From NCBI RefSeq assembly GCF_032884065.1, contig NC_088873.1:25800625-25864624 (forward strand): a stretch of 64,000 nucleotides of DNA. The letters run 5' to 3'. The DNA is from Artemia franciscana. Its lineage: Eukaryota > Arthropoda > Branchiopoda > Anostraca > Artemiidae. Shown here piece by piece: positions 24,388-36,780 of this stretch. How positions within the stretch are numbered: the first letter of the stretch is position 1; the number at the start of each line of letters is the position of its first letter. The notes under the pieces were generated by a model. The model made no database searches and had not been told where the DNA came from. It saw only the letters and a list, made by a program, of their open reading frames with translations. The position numbers and the translations under genes are program-made.

Positions 24388-25930
24388 TTGAGCTCATTTA
24401 TTACTATGCTACTAAAAAAGATTTCAACAAAGAAAAAGTTTTCCAAGGAACTTCAGAACCACCATAAGAAAATAATAGAGCTGTCAGCACAAAAAATCAG
24501 AGATAACCCTCATTTCCTTTTGTCAACAATCTATCCACAGATCCCAAAAACCTCCCTTTCCACTGCTGATGTTCCTCTATCTGAATGGCATTCTTTCTAT
24601 GAGGCCAAATCCTTTACACCTGACCCCCAACTTGAATACAAATATGCTGAAGAGCTTGACCAATTTTGTATATATTCTCTAGCTCTCATTTTATAGTATG
24701 TGTAATGTCTGTTACTGATGCTATTATGCACCTTAAGCCAAAGCTGTCACTTGATATAGATGAAATTCATATTCTTAATATAAAAAATTGTGATGCTGCA
24801 CTTTTAGAGCATCTTGTGTTACTACTGCAGATGTTTTTTAGACAAGGCTTTGTTCCATCAACATTCTGCTTGGGAGATCTTTCTCCTACTCTAAAAAAAT
24901 CTCCAATCAAGGCATATCTTTAAGGTCTGTAACTGTATTGACCAGTTTATGCAAGATTTATGTACTACTGCTCAGAAAAGAGCTTAAAGATAAATCTTGC
25001 ACATCTCCACGTCAGTTTGGCTTTCAACATGGCATTGGACCTGCAGACACCCTTGTTGTTGCTGCTAATGGTGTGCTTGATGCTTAGGCCAAGCCTTTGA
25101 CTCCCTGTTGCATCCTCTTTTGTTTTTAAGGGCTGTTGAAAGAGGAGTAGATCTGGCTATCATCAGATCTCAAATGTATGGGATATGTATGCTAAGCTAC
25201 AAGTCTGTCTTAAAATACCACTTAGCAAGATGAAATGGTAAAGCTACTGGAGAGAACTGTACCAGTTAAGAGAGGAGCCAGGAAGGTCTAATTGCCTCAC
25301 CTTGTCATTTCAGTATCTCTCCTCAAAGCTCAGAACCAGTGCAAGATATTTTGCATTCTTTCTTGCCTCAATATCTCCTTAGTCACTTATGCTGATGACG
25401 CTTTTAACATCTGCCAAACTTTGACAAAATTTCTGAAACTTTCTAAAAACTGTAAGCATAATACTTATAATCTGGTCTTGAATTTAAGGCTGAAAAGTTC
25501 AACATACAGCTTTTTAAGTGGAAAAGCCCACTTCCTCATCAAATTGTACTTGGAAATTGAAAGATCTTCCCATCTGACCAACTCAGTTACCTTGGTATTC
25601 CTGTTAGAAATACCATTTTTCATACCTGTCATCGCCAAACAGACAGCATCAAACACTGCATATCTGCTGCAAATGCTTCCATAGTCTCTGCTAAGCTAAA
25701 TTTCAATTCCCATTATCTATTAATGCTGTAAAATACTGCTGCTCTCCTTCACATCCTCTACATTGCACCCTTTTGGAAGATTCTCGCAAATGCTGATAAA
25801 TTGAAAATCTGCTCCCATCTGTTCTGTTTTGCAAAATATATACTGAGATATCCAATCTGGATATGCAATTCAAAGCTCTTCTGTAGTCTTCACATAGCAG
25901 ATCTCTCATAGGCATTGTTAAACTTATGGA
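24388..25930 (+). pseudogene. Non-LTR retrotransposon ORF2 remnant (RT)
   Basis: Plus-strand pieces in LINE order: a linker region (24388-24696), then 'DEIHILNIKNCDAALLEHL' and 'FRQGFVPSTFCLGDLSPTLKK' (24760-24900), 'CQFGFQHGIG'-like sequence (25010), 'MYAKLQVCLKIPL' (25185), 'LVTYADDAFNICQTL' (25385), the RT catalytic box with both Asp kept, and a C-terminal part to ~25925 ('ILYIAPFWKIL' type). The fragments lie in different frames with many stops, so it is a dead copy. Confidence 0.85.
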
Positions 25931-26192
25931 AAAACATAACCAAATGATTTCTTTAACTCTAGCAATGTTGCCATAATTCTATAGTGATATTTTGCTTTTT
26001 TTCTCTTTGTAGTGCTCTGTAATTCCTTTTTGTATGAAGACGGATTTTTAACAAATAATAATTAAAAAACAACATAGGTACCATTAATACTTCTTATATT
26101 TTGATCTGTCTTGATTTGCTTCTGAACTTGCTTAAAACATTGTCATCCATCTTGACATTGCTATTGATAGACATGTATGTAAAATGGTGTAA

Positions 26193-27810
26193 AAGACTTA
26201 ACTACTACGCAGTAATTTACCACTGTGTAACTTACCTGGTAATGGTAAGTTATAGTTCAATCTTACTGATAAGTTTCATAAGTGGTAAGCTAAGTTTCTG
26301 ATGAACAGAAATGTTCTCAACTGAAATAAATCCATCCCTAAAAGTGCTGCCACTTCACTAAAATTGATTGTAAAAAGATGTTTATTCATCAGATTCAGTG
26401 CACTAGTCATATCCCTTTGAGCTTATGCCAATACTGCTCTGTCAGACCACCTCTTTGTCATTTCCTACCCGAGTAAAAAATAAGGATATGCAATGAGTAT
26501 TTATATGGTGAGTTTTTGACTTTTGACTCAAATTTTTCGACTGGCTATCCTTAACTATAGAATTAATAATAAGTGAATTATATATCAAGCTATAATATGG
26601 GTAGTAAGTCCTATTAATAGAAAATATTTCTGTCCAATCTCTTCTAATCTAGTATTGCAATGGTGACACACCAGATATAAGTCCCCAAACATAAGTTTTA
26701 CCCATCATCCCACTAGATCCTTAATTATTTCTGAGTGAAGCATCATTGTCAGGATGTTTTCACAAAATCAAACTGAGTCTTTTCTTTGGAATCTTGGTTT
26801 TCAAGTGGATACTTGTGCTGGCTTTTGTCAGTGTTTTGACTTTTTATCTTATTTTACAATCTTAGCCAAGTCTGGCTCAATGTCTTCAGTTATTTTCCAT
26901 GCTCTCTATCAGATGAGTCCTGTATCTGATCAGATTATTCCCCTCCATAGTTTTTACAACCATCACTTCTATACAAAGTGACTGGGAAAAAAGGAATGAA
27001 AAATAATACATTGATGGCTTCTGGCCTTTACTACAAGCAACGGTTTAGTGTCATAAGCGATAGGCTTAGTTCCAATGATTAAATTGCTTTCAGGGATTTT
27101 GTTTCCATTTTGGTTGCCTGTAGACGGTTATATTGGCCCTGTATTTACCCTGCTATATTGAGTGATAAACCATGGCCTGCTAAATAAACATCTTTAGCAG
27201 TAAAGCAGACAGTATGAACCATATCTGAAAAATATATAAAAAAAACATTGTATTTTAAATATATCAAATTAAATTACAAAGAACCCAGATTAGATTGCAT
27301 TAAATTGATTCTTTTCTGTAGGCAAATTGTATTTTCTCTTTATTTTTATAATTACCTTTATAAGTAACTTCTAATCCTTTTTCTCTCCTATTGACTGTCA
27401 AATGACTTCCCTCCAAAGAAAAAAGAAAGGTCTGAAGTAGTGTGCAAGGCCTAAGCTACCACATAGTAAGTTACCACTGGGTAACTTACCCAGTAATGGT
27501 AAGTTTTAGGTCAATTCCATCCAATCTCTTCTGATACAGCACTGCGATGGTGACACAGTAGCAGCTATTGCCAAAACATAAAAATTTCCCATCATCCCAC
27601 TAGATTTTTAATTATTTTTGGATGAAGTGTCATCATAAGGAGGTTTCCAAAAAATAAAATTGATTTTTTTTTTCTTTAGAATCTTGGTTTTCAAATGGAT
27701 ACATGTGCGGGCTTTTGCCAATGTTTTGACTTTTTATCTTATTTTATTATCTTAGTCAAGTCTTCCTCAGTGTCTTTATCTGTTGTTCATGATTTCTATC
27801 CGCCCATCAC
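26193..27810 (+). repeat. Two diverged direct repeats (~295 bp) with shared lead motif
   Basis: Copy 1 (26630-26925) and copy 2 (27513-27805) share 'ccaatctcttct', 'atggtgacaca', 'cccatcatcccactaga', 'aatcttggttttcaa(g/a)tggatac' and 'gttttgactttttatcttatttta'. A second motif, 'gtaacttacc(t/c)(g/a)gtaatggtaagtt', occurs before each copy (26227 and 27480). The spacing differs between copies. They may be two solo pieces of one element family. The open frame at 26754-26981 is part of copy 1 and not a recognisable protein. Confidence 0.75.
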
Positions 27811-28168
27811 TGTAGGGTAAAGGTATCAATGATTTGATAGTTTTGTAAAAAAAAAACATTTTTTCTGCTCTGGAAGGGTTAATATAAAGACTTTTGATTT
27901 GAAAAGGGTTTCACTATGTAGGAAAAACTTCTATGAACATAACTGTTTGATTAGAAGTTTGAAGTTTTATGAGAAAAGGGTACAAAACTTCGATTTTCTT
28001 AAATTGGAGCATTTTCACCTATAAATTCGACAGAACAAAAAAGCCACCTGTTTTCAACATAATTTAGAACCCAATTCGACACGGGTCGAAATACTTGGGG
28101 GATACTTGAGGTTGGACCCCGGTGCATTTGAAACCTGCCCATTCTTTTTCCTTTACGTCTTCGTTTCT
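27811..28168. other. No gene recognised
   Basis: AT-rich sequence with no supported exon or repeat. Confidence 0.35.
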
Positions 28169-28182
28169 CTTCAACCTTTTTT

Positions 28183-28337
28183 CGAAAGTAAAACAGTTCA
28201 AAATAGGGATGATACCTTTTTATTGACAGTGAATAGATATAAAATTATTTAACTGGATATTTCGAACACGTATACAGTGTTCATCATCAGCAGTAAAACT
28301 GGGTATCATCCCTATTTTGAACTGTTTTCGAAGTTAT
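28183..28337 (-). mobile_element. Short hairpin retroelement with hammerhead-like ribozyme core
   Basis: A ~155-bp element has perfect 27-bp inverted arms (28190-28216 and 28302-28328). It is flanked by an exact 14-bp direct repeat CTTCAACCTTTTTT (28169-28182 and 28338-28351), which looks like a target-site duplication of the variable long type made by target-primed retrotransposition. On the minus strand between the arms lies CTGATGA, then a 6-bp stem with 7-nt loop, then GAAA, the conserved core of a hammerhead ribozyme. Penelope-like elements and retrozymes are known to carry such motifs. No protein is encoded. Confidence 0.6.
28260..28290 (-). ncRNA. Candidate hammerhead ribozyme core
   Basis: Minus-strand reading: CTGATGA (28290-28284), T, GAACAC (28282-28277), 7-nt loop, GTGTTC (28269-28264), GAAA (28263-28260). 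Stem II is a perfect 6 bp. A possible stem III (ATAT...ATAT) ends in a TC that could be the cleavage site. Pairing next to the core for stem I is weak, although the 27-bp element arms could act as an outer stem I after an internal loop. Activity is therefore uncertain. Confidence 0.45.
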
Positions 28338-28739
28338 CTTCAACCTTTTTTAATGTGTAAATGTATAAAATGCTATTCAGATAGTGATAGCAAAAAACTG
28401 AAAAATTGCCTCAGGCAGAGAGACAAAATTGGATAATCATATAGAGTGTAATCGTGTGACCTAGGTCTGTATAATATAATGTGTGATATAATAGTGTGAT
28501 ATAAGTCTCTCTTTAAATGCTATCTGGAATGGCACACTTTCTCATAGCTTTAATAGTCCTGCACAGGTTTCTTTGTTGTTCACAGTGAAATTATTGTCAG
28601 TATTTAACCATTTCAAAGTTAATCTGCTATTTTAATCTACTTCAAAAATTTCCATTTTTGACTATCCTTTGCTGTGAAAGTCCAGAATTCTTGAAATATA
28701 CATATCCTACTCAAGGTTATTAGAAGTTTGTGACGACAC

Positions 28740-29410
28740 TGAGGAGTTTAACATATTTCATTAGCATTTTGGGTGGGATAGGGTCTAAGAAACAAAAGTG
28801 GATTTCAAGAATTTTAAGAAGTTCATTGTCATTATTTTTGACTTAGTGGTATTTACTTTCATATGTAAGTTATTAGCTTTATCTAAAACATAAGTAGGAT
28901 TTTTAATGGGTCGTTTTTAATAGTTGTATGATATATTTCAAGGATCAGCAGGTCATCTACATATTAACACCTTTGAGGGAATCTTACCAATTTCATTAAT
29001 CAATACTACATATAAGAGTGGTCCTAACAAGGTTTCTTGAGGAATTACATGCTAACTTGGGAGGAGTTTAGAAAGAATATTTGTATTTTACAGTTTGGGA
29101 TCTATTTGAAAGAAAACATATATAAAATTTACTAATAGAGGGTCATTCAGTGAAAAATCAGCCATTTTATACAGTATATTTTGTTTCACTTTTACATGAC
29201 TGTAGATGCAAAAAGTAGCTTTTTAGGAGTAAGACTTGAGCAAAAGTTGTAGAAATAGTCATAAAGTATTCAAATAGTTTAGGTAGGCCTTTAAATGACA
29301 TACCAGTAAATATCACTAAACTACTGGATAAAATTGCTTCAAAAATCATTGATGAAATCAAAATATGTAACAAATAATAGAGCAACACCAAGTAACTTAC
29401 TTCAACAATT
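28740..29410 (-). pseudogene. Non-LTR reverse transcriptase fragment
   Basis: On the minus strand 'LLYYLLHILISSMI' and 'FKGLPKLFEYF' (29390-29270) are followed by 'PQETLLGPLLYVVLINEIG' (29050-28985), the RT motif (G/S)xLLGPLLFxxYIND. A damaged catalytic region near 28955 and 'DKANNLHMKVNTTKSK' (28890-28840) come next. It has frameshifts and stops throughout. Confidence 0.7.
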
Positions 29411-30299
29411 CTCTTTGGCTTACATCACCACTAGGTAACGTTACTAAGTTTATGCTCAAGAGTTTTTCGAATGAGAGAAAGGGGTATTAAATTATCAGTT
29501 CCGCTTCTCCCTTCCCTACTAGGGTTTTGGGTATGTGAAGCTATGTGATTTAATTTCTATTTTTTTCATATTGAATTTTTTCATTTACTGAATCCTTGTT
29601 GCTATTTAGGCCATTGTCTTTGGCTAATAGTTGCAACAAAGTAATGTTTCATATCTACTCTCATGAAATTTTCCTTTAGTTCCAGGGGATGGCGGAAGTC
29701 AGATTGAGGCAAAATTAAGCAAAGAAAATGTAGTTCACTACATTTGCAGCAAAAAGTCTGACTATTTTAGTTTGTGGTTGAATTTAGAATTGCTTGTGCC
29801 TATTGTTATCGATTGTTGGGTAAGCCTTCTGTTTTTTTTTGGCTTTTCTTTTAGCATTAAATTATTGAACAAATTAGTACTCATGGTTTTCTAAGAAAGC
29901 ATTGGAAAAACCAAAAAAGTGTGATTTTTCATTAATTTGCAAGTTTTGACTGATAAATTTGTGCTCCATATGCTGTTGCTGCTTGTGCTTTGGGGTCTTG
30001 TGCATCATAGATGTAGCATAAATTGTATGTCCAAACTAACCTCTCTAAAACTTTAATGCTTCAATAACATCAACTAAATTGATTTTAGAGGCGCTTTCTA
30101 AAAAATAACACGTGGAAGCTCTTGACTTACAAAGACTTGGATAAGCTCTTGCCCTTGTCATCTATTCATAGCAACTACAATTTTGGCCTATAACTACAAA
30201 ATACTAACCTGCTCTATAACTTATATAGAAATGGATAAATAAAATTAAGCAAAAGTTGAAAGCTAGAAATGTAAAAAATGGAAACTAAGAATAAAACAT
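29411..30299. other. No gene recognised
   Basis: AT-rich sequence with no recognised exon, RNA gene or repeat boundary. Confidence 0.35.
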
Positions 30300-31069
30300 A
30301 AATAAATCAAATTGTTTAATTCAGATTCATCATTTTATGAACTTTTCTGCAGATAACTAACTATTTACTGCTCCAACAAATAGCTTAAGTAAAATCTAAG
30401 ATTTTCCTATTCACAACCAAAATAATTGAAAAGTATGACTATGTATGACTAAAAGTATGATATGCATGTAACGTATGACTAGATGCTAATCATATAGATT
30501 ATAAAAAAAGCTAATGATAATTAGAAATATTAAAATAAGAGATAGGAATAAAACTTAATATATCAAATTATAAATTGCGACTTGTAATTTTATGATTTTT
30601 CCAATATCCTGTAGTGAACAGGCTCTTTCGGGCCAGACAATGAGCATTAGGAAAATCTAAGATTCTTTTGCTTCCAACCACAACAACTAAAAATTATGAT
30701 TAAAATGTACAAGAAAAAGTATAGAAAGTGTATAGAAAAAGTAGAAATACCTATCATAAGCAATAAAAAACAAAAACAATTAACTATACCTAGAAATAAA
30801 ATAAGGAAAGATAAGAATAAAAACTTTAATAAGTCAGATTTAATGTTCAGGTTTGTGATAATTTTCATTTTCCAGCAGTTGACAGACTTTTCTGGCCCAA
30901 CAAAGCGCATCAATAGGATCTATGATAAATTCTATTAACAATCATAACAACTAAAAATTATACCTGGAAAACGGTTGATTTTAACCATATAGGTTAAAAA
31001 AATTAATATCAAATTTTTACTAGAAATATAAAAATGAAAGGTAAGAGCAAAAACTTAGATTTGATGTGC

Positions 31070-32190
31070 GGCAGAAAAGTTATCGGACTTGCAATACTGT
31101 TAGTGATCTGACAACTACAATATATCTTGGATTGTGATAAGTGAATTGTATTTTCATCATGCATCACACAAAATGTAACATCAGAATTTGTAGTAACATT
31201 TTGCCATTGAATTTTGTATTAAACATTGAGAATCTGGAAGTGTTACGTTCGAAAGGTTAAACAAGAGTAGGGGGGAGATCTTTATTCCAAGTTCAAGTTT
31301 TTTGCCACCACAAAGCATTTTCAGAAAGCAGAAAAATGATGAAAATGAGCAATATTCAGGGACGCCTTCAACTTAGAAAACATCAAACATGTGAGGTAGG
31401 ACCGCCATTTAACGTTATGAATGTTGAATGAACAATTGAATTTGAAAAGATTTACTGATTATCAAATTCTGAGGCTACATTTGTACATACAAAAAGTCTG
31501 TGACAAAATGGTGCCAAAAAATCTCTATTTAGCTGATGGACATTTGAAAAACAAGTTTGTTGTTCTTCTGGGCAGAATAGCTAATGAACAAGAGACAAAG
31601 AGGCAGCTTGAGGAGTGGCACACTTCAAATTCTCCTAAACCAAAGAAAGTTTGAATGAGTTGAAGATAAAATAAATGATGATTTTTTTTTGTACTGAAGG
31701 GTAATTGTCCACAGAGAATTTGGCTCCTCCAGAACAAACTGTTAACCAATTTTTTGTTTTCTAAGGGACTCAGAAAAAGGTAAATTTATGTGAGACTAGA
31801 CAATGCAGGGAAGCGATTCCCATTACCAGAACGCCCCATATCATATATCCATTCCTGTGGTCTGCTACCCCCTTATTCTCTTAGCACCAGTCCCAATGAC
31901 TTTGTTTGTTTCCTAAACTGAAAAATGTCCTCAAAGACTGTCGTTTTGGGACAGAAGTCATCCAAAAGACTGAGTGGAAATGCTGAAAACTATAATGGTT
32001 GAAGAGTTTTAGCGCTTCTATGAACAGTTGGGACAACTCCCCAACAGTTGGTGCAGCTTTTGTGAGTGGACATGCTGAAAATTATAATGGTTGAAGGGTT
32101 TTAGCGCTTCTATGAACAGTTTGGACAACGCCTTCATCGTTGTGCAGCTGCCAGAGGGAACTACTTTGAAGGGGGTAACATAGATTTTAA
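31070..32190. other. Unrelated segment inside the family D array
   Basis: This ~1.1-kb block lacks the family D markers and interrupts the array, so it may be an insertion or what is left of deleted units. It contains a 77-codon plus-strand open frame (31421-31654, ending ...PKPKKV) without a recognisable domain, and a 92-bp tandem duplication near its end. Confidence 0.4.
31981..32160 (+). repeat. Tandem duplication, 92-bp unit x2
   Basis: 'tgctgaaaa(c/t)tataatggttgaag(a/g)gttttagcgcttctatgaacagtt' is at 31981 and 32073. The second copy ends in a diverged 'gttgtgcagct'. Confidence 0.88.
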
Positions 32191-33410
32191 AAGAAATGAC
32201 AGTTTCTTAAGTTTAAATCAGTCTCATTACCTTTCTACCACAAAAAATAGTAACAAATTACAACTAGAATTTTAAATAAGAACAGTAAGAATAAAAACTT
32301 CTGTAAATCAAATTGTACGAATCAGGTTTCGGATTTCTTACTTCCCATCTGTAAATAGGCTGTTTCTGGTCCAGCAAAGAGAATTAGTGGCAACTAAGAT
32401 TCTTCTCTTTACAACCACACCAACTAAAAAGTATAATTAAAATGTGAAAAATACTAATTATATAGGCAATAAAGATAAACAATAGATTGTTTAAAAAAAA
32501 TGTTTATTTTGAAAAAAGAAGGAGCAAAAAAATTGTAACTAGAAATATAAGAACAAAAGCTAGGGATTAAAAATTAAATAAGTAATATTCAGGTTCATAT
32601 TCTATCACATCAGGTTATCCGCTTTATAGATTTCACAGTAGTTAACTAGCAGGTAACTGGCTTTTTTCTTGCCCTACGAAAAGCATTAGAAGAATCGAAA
32701 ATTCTTCTGTTGACAAACAAAAGAGCTAAGAAGTGTATTAGAATATGACTAATACTAAGCCTAATGACCATGAGAGTATATAAATAGCTATTGTCTAAAA
32801 CTTAAAAAATGGAAAATATAAATGCATACAAGTGAAATTCTATCAGTGAAAACCCGTGCCGTTTACTAAAATACTTAGAAAACTACACGTTTCCCCGTTC
32901 GCCTGTGAGTCCAGTGTACTTGTCTGTCAGGTGTCAATCCTAAAACACGGTAGTGCGCCTGAAACTCTTTAAGTGGGCAAGTCTATTAGGCTTAGGTCAC
33001 TTATTCGCGTGGGAGTATTCTTCCAGCAAACTCGATCTCTCCCCCTCCTTTTGTATGCAAGTCCAGTTGACGGGTCAAACCAAAAATCTCGGGCACCCGT
33101 TATTTCTATGGCTATCTGCTTTAGTTCTACCCTAGGATGGATGGATGATAGACGAAATCGAACAACCAGTGAAAATTACATAATTTTTAGATAATCTTGA
33201 AAGAGGCTTATGTCAGCTTTGCCTCTCACTCAGACTACCTGTCTTGCATTTCTCTTTAATTGGCTAATGGCGTGATGGCAACTTGAATTTCATTCAAAAA
33301 TAAGCGGATAAAAAAATTGATGAAATTTGATAAATTTCCCGGAATGTAACAGACTGTTTTCTTGCCCAACACAGAGCATCAGCAAAATCTAAGATACTTG
33401 TTTAATGTAA

Positions 33411-36254
33411 AACATAAACTAAACAATATATGCATTTCAAAAGGGAACACTCAGGATCTTGAAAAGTCTTAAAGTTGCTCCTTCCCTCTTCTTAAAAGAA
33501 AATATGCAAGAATGATCTTCATTCTGTGTGTTTATGCTAGTTGTATTTCGTTTATATTTTCTGTTACTTTTTAGTTTTTATTTCCTTTACTGAGTAGACT
33601 GGGTTGATTTCCTTTTTTGAGTTGTTTTGGTTGAATTTTGTCTGGTGATTTCTCCGTATTGAGTTTCCTGGTTTTATATGGGTTTGTTTAGTTTCTTGTT
33701 TTCAGATGACCTGATTGCGCTGTCTAATGATTTCCTTTTATATGGATCTAACAGAGCTAATTTTTTTGTATTGTACCTACTATTTGAATTTCCTGGGCTG
33801 AATCTCCAGGTTATAAATTGAAACAAATTTGATGAATCAGCAGTTTTCATGACAAAGAGAAAATCATTTGCAAATATAGTATGAAATTAAGTACAGCGCA
33901 TCTTGGCAGGGTAACCGATCCTGGTATAGAGAATGTATAATTGAGCATACAGCCAGCAAAGTAACGGGTTGCTGTAAAATCTGCCGTCGGTGGGAGGCAA
34001 GCTCGTAGTATCCTGCAAACTAAGAATGCCTCTCTGACTGCTAAGGTACAGTTGTCTGTTGGCTCATTTTTCACAGTAAATTGACAAGAAAGGGAGAACT
34101 ATGTACGACTGTAAGCTACAGAACTTCCACTTGAAATATACAAGGTTAAGGGGAAGTATGGTACAATCTTATTAACTGCTAAAGAAATAGTACAGTCCCA
34201 TCTAATTTTACTTGTAATGTTGGGCTTAGAATTCAAGGTCACTCAAAGATACTTACCCAACTTTGTGTTTTAAAACATGTTGAATCCATTTTTTTTTAGT
34301 GTTTATGCTGTTACTCCACAGAAGTCTTTTACAGTAGAAACTCTTATCATCAAAAATCTTGGAACAGTCTAAGTGTTTCTTGATATTGATTTATGTAAAC
34401 GTGGAGTTCTCGGATTTACATGTTATTTTGTCTAGCCCTAATTTAGTTTATGTTGCAGTTCCTTTTTTAACTATTTACTAGTTTGATGATTAAGTCTTTT
34501 ATTCCTTTCATAATTTTTTTTATGTGATTGTATACTGGTTTCTCTGCTGGATTGTATTGATTTATTGATTATTTGAGCAGAATTTTTGTTGCGTGTGAAA
34601 AAGCATGGAATGTCCTCTTGCTTGGCTGCAACTTTAGTTCTTTACCTTAGTCTGGAATAAATTCTAGGTAGATGGTGTTTTTTTCCTGGTTTTGTATGTG
34701 GTTCTCATACCTTTTATTGATTGTTTCTGCAGACCTGTGCCTCAATTGGGGCCCTCAAGCTATGCAGACTGTACATCTTGACTTGATTCTGATCTTAATA
34801 AAACGCTACTAGTCCCTCTTTACAACATGTATTGCATGTCGTAACCATTTCTACTGCTCATCGATTATAAAGAAGCGAAACCATGCTCCAGTCCTTGGAT
34901 GCTAAGCCCCTGGGTATACATTGTGATTCCTTTTTATTATTTTAAATCTATTGAACCGATTTTGGTGCCTTAGCTGTGTGCCTTACGCTTTATGTGTTTC
35001 CATTCCTGCCATACCGCTGGTTGGTGTGGAGTAAAGCTGAAAAATGACTCTAGTGGTCTCCTCACTTAAAGCAACATTTGGTCTTCCTATGTCTAAACTA
35101 TGTCTATGTTTAGATCCTTCGTCAATAATAAATTTTAAGTAAAATTATTACCATGACTCGATGAATGGATAGATTTAAGACTAATGAATATAATGATATC
35201 TGTCCTTTTTGTTTAAGCTACAACCGCAGGCTTGTCGCAAAATCGCTTGTTTCTGGGGGAACTTATGCCTGCATCTAATTTATGTGCCAAAAAAAAGAAA
35301 ATTGAAGAAGAACTTCTCTCCTACCAAAAGAGAAGTGTCAGATAATTTTCAACAACCTACAAGACAGTTGTTGGTCACAATAGTCGAGGATTTGAGCTGG
35401 GGAAAATTGAGTTCCAGATTTTTGGCCCAGTAAGACAAACGTTGAAACACACTCTCGATGCCAAAGGAATTTCACGCAAAAAATCTGATCAGTGTCGAGT
35501 AATATCGATAACTAGGATTAGTTAGGGCAATCCCAGGCAACCTTCCATACGAATAATTATGGCAAATATTAAAAATAGAAATCAAGCGAAGCTTGCTGTT
35601 GAACAAATCCCCTGAGTACTATAAAGATCCATAATCGATTTTGAAACAAATAAAAGCAAATAGAAAATCAGAAAAAAAAGATGAAAAAGAGAGAAAAAAA
35701 CAGATCAAAGGATAGAAACCCAGGTAGAACTCAGTCAAGAAAATACGGTTAACTGAATGAATACTAATAACCATAATAATTTATTTACGAAAAGACGAAG
35801 AGCAAATATCCAAGATCTTGAAAAGGTTTCAGTTGACCTACGTTAAGGTAAAACTGATTTTTGCTTGCTACAGCAACTTCAATAAAAATAACCATTGTTC
35901 TAAATTTACGTTGTATTTTCTTACCAAGGTGGAAGATTAAGCGAAAGTTTACAGAAGCGAAAATACCGAATAGCCTACTAATAGAAGAAAGATTATTTTT
36001 TTTTTTTCAAAAGTGAATAAAACCCGGAAAATGTAAAATAGAATACCTACAAAAAAAGAAAATAACATGGATGAGCTATGTGACTATATTTTCTTCTTTT
36101 ACCAATAATCTTTGATGAACCAATCCTAATCCTCAGCTTGGAGTTGGAAACTGTCCATGAATAGAGATAACGTAAATTGATAATAATGTTAATATCCAAC
36201 CACCAGAAAGATAAAAAAAAAATTATAAAAAAGAGGAAGAGTGAGAAGAAACGA
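33411..36254. other. No gene recognised
   Basis: AT-rich sequence. Open frames of about 75 codons at 33847-34074 (minus) and 35209-35433 (plus) show no domain. The missing N-terminal phospholipase exon(s) could lie in this stretch or further left, but I found no segment resembling the expected 'PVVLVPG' region. Confidence 0.35.
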
Positions 36255-36780
36255 AAGAAAGGTACTCGCATATTCAAGATTTAGATACAGGCCAACACAT
36301 GCAAAAGCTTCTTTGCTGATTTTAAAAGTCCATTCTTAGATCTACTCAATACCAAAAGATCATCCACATAGGTTGCATATGGCATGTTAGCTAAATCTTA
36401 AAAATAAATTGGATGTACATTCCGAAGTATTTTAGAAATTCCTAATTTAAACAAACTAGGAGACAAAACCACTGCTTGTCGAACTCCTTTTCGAAAAGGG
36501 ATGCGTTGACCACTATCAGAACCATTAACTTTAAGAAATGAAAACGAGTACTGGTATTTCAGATGAAAAAATGACGTAAATATCAATACCACTAGAAAAT
36601 AAAGAATCTAGTTGCTGGAAATGTTTAACAAAATTGAAAGCCTTAGAAATATCAAACGCACAAAGCTGAATATCATATTTATTGCGAGAAGTATCATGAA
36701 GAATAGAAAGCAAAGTAAGGTGGGCGTGGCTGCATCCAACACCAGGCTGGAACCCAAGCTTCTCAGGACAGGACAGGTAA
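36255..36780 (-). pseudogene. Non-LTR reverse transcriptase fragment
   Basis: Minus strand, in order: 'EKLGFQPGVGCSHAHLTLL' (about 36775-36715), 'QLCAFDISKAFNFVKH' (36680-36630; block A, normally DISKAFDxVxH with the second D here N), 'GQRIPFRKGVRQAVVLSPSLF' region (36510-36450), 'LANMPYATYVDDLLVLSRS' type sequence (36395-36340; YADD-like box altered to YVDD) and 'NGLLKSAKKLL'. Truncated at both ends and frameshifted. Confidence 0.82.

Larger units (their letters stand above)
30300..33410 (+). repeat. Degenerate ~260-bp repeat array (family D), interrupted
   Basis: The marker '(t/c)tggcccaacaaagagcat...aaaatctaagattctt' with 'acaaccacaacaactaaaaattatgattaaaatg' recurs near 30396, 30653, 30912, 32390, 32694 and 33386. 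The first three are spaced ~257-260 bp, so this began as a tandem array. A stretch of unrelated sequence (about 31070-32190) splits it. Copies have drifted considerably. Short ORFs on both strands (e.g. 30647-30938) arise from the repeat. Confidence 0.75.

Noticed and set aside
31421-31654. 77-codon open frame ending PKPKKV
   Set aside because: It has no recognisable domain, an ordinary length for chance in this DNA, and no supporting splice or promoter context. I mention it only as part of the interrupting block.
33847-34074. 75-codon minus-strand frame with several Cys
   Set aside because: Length and composition are within chance expectation and no family is recognised.
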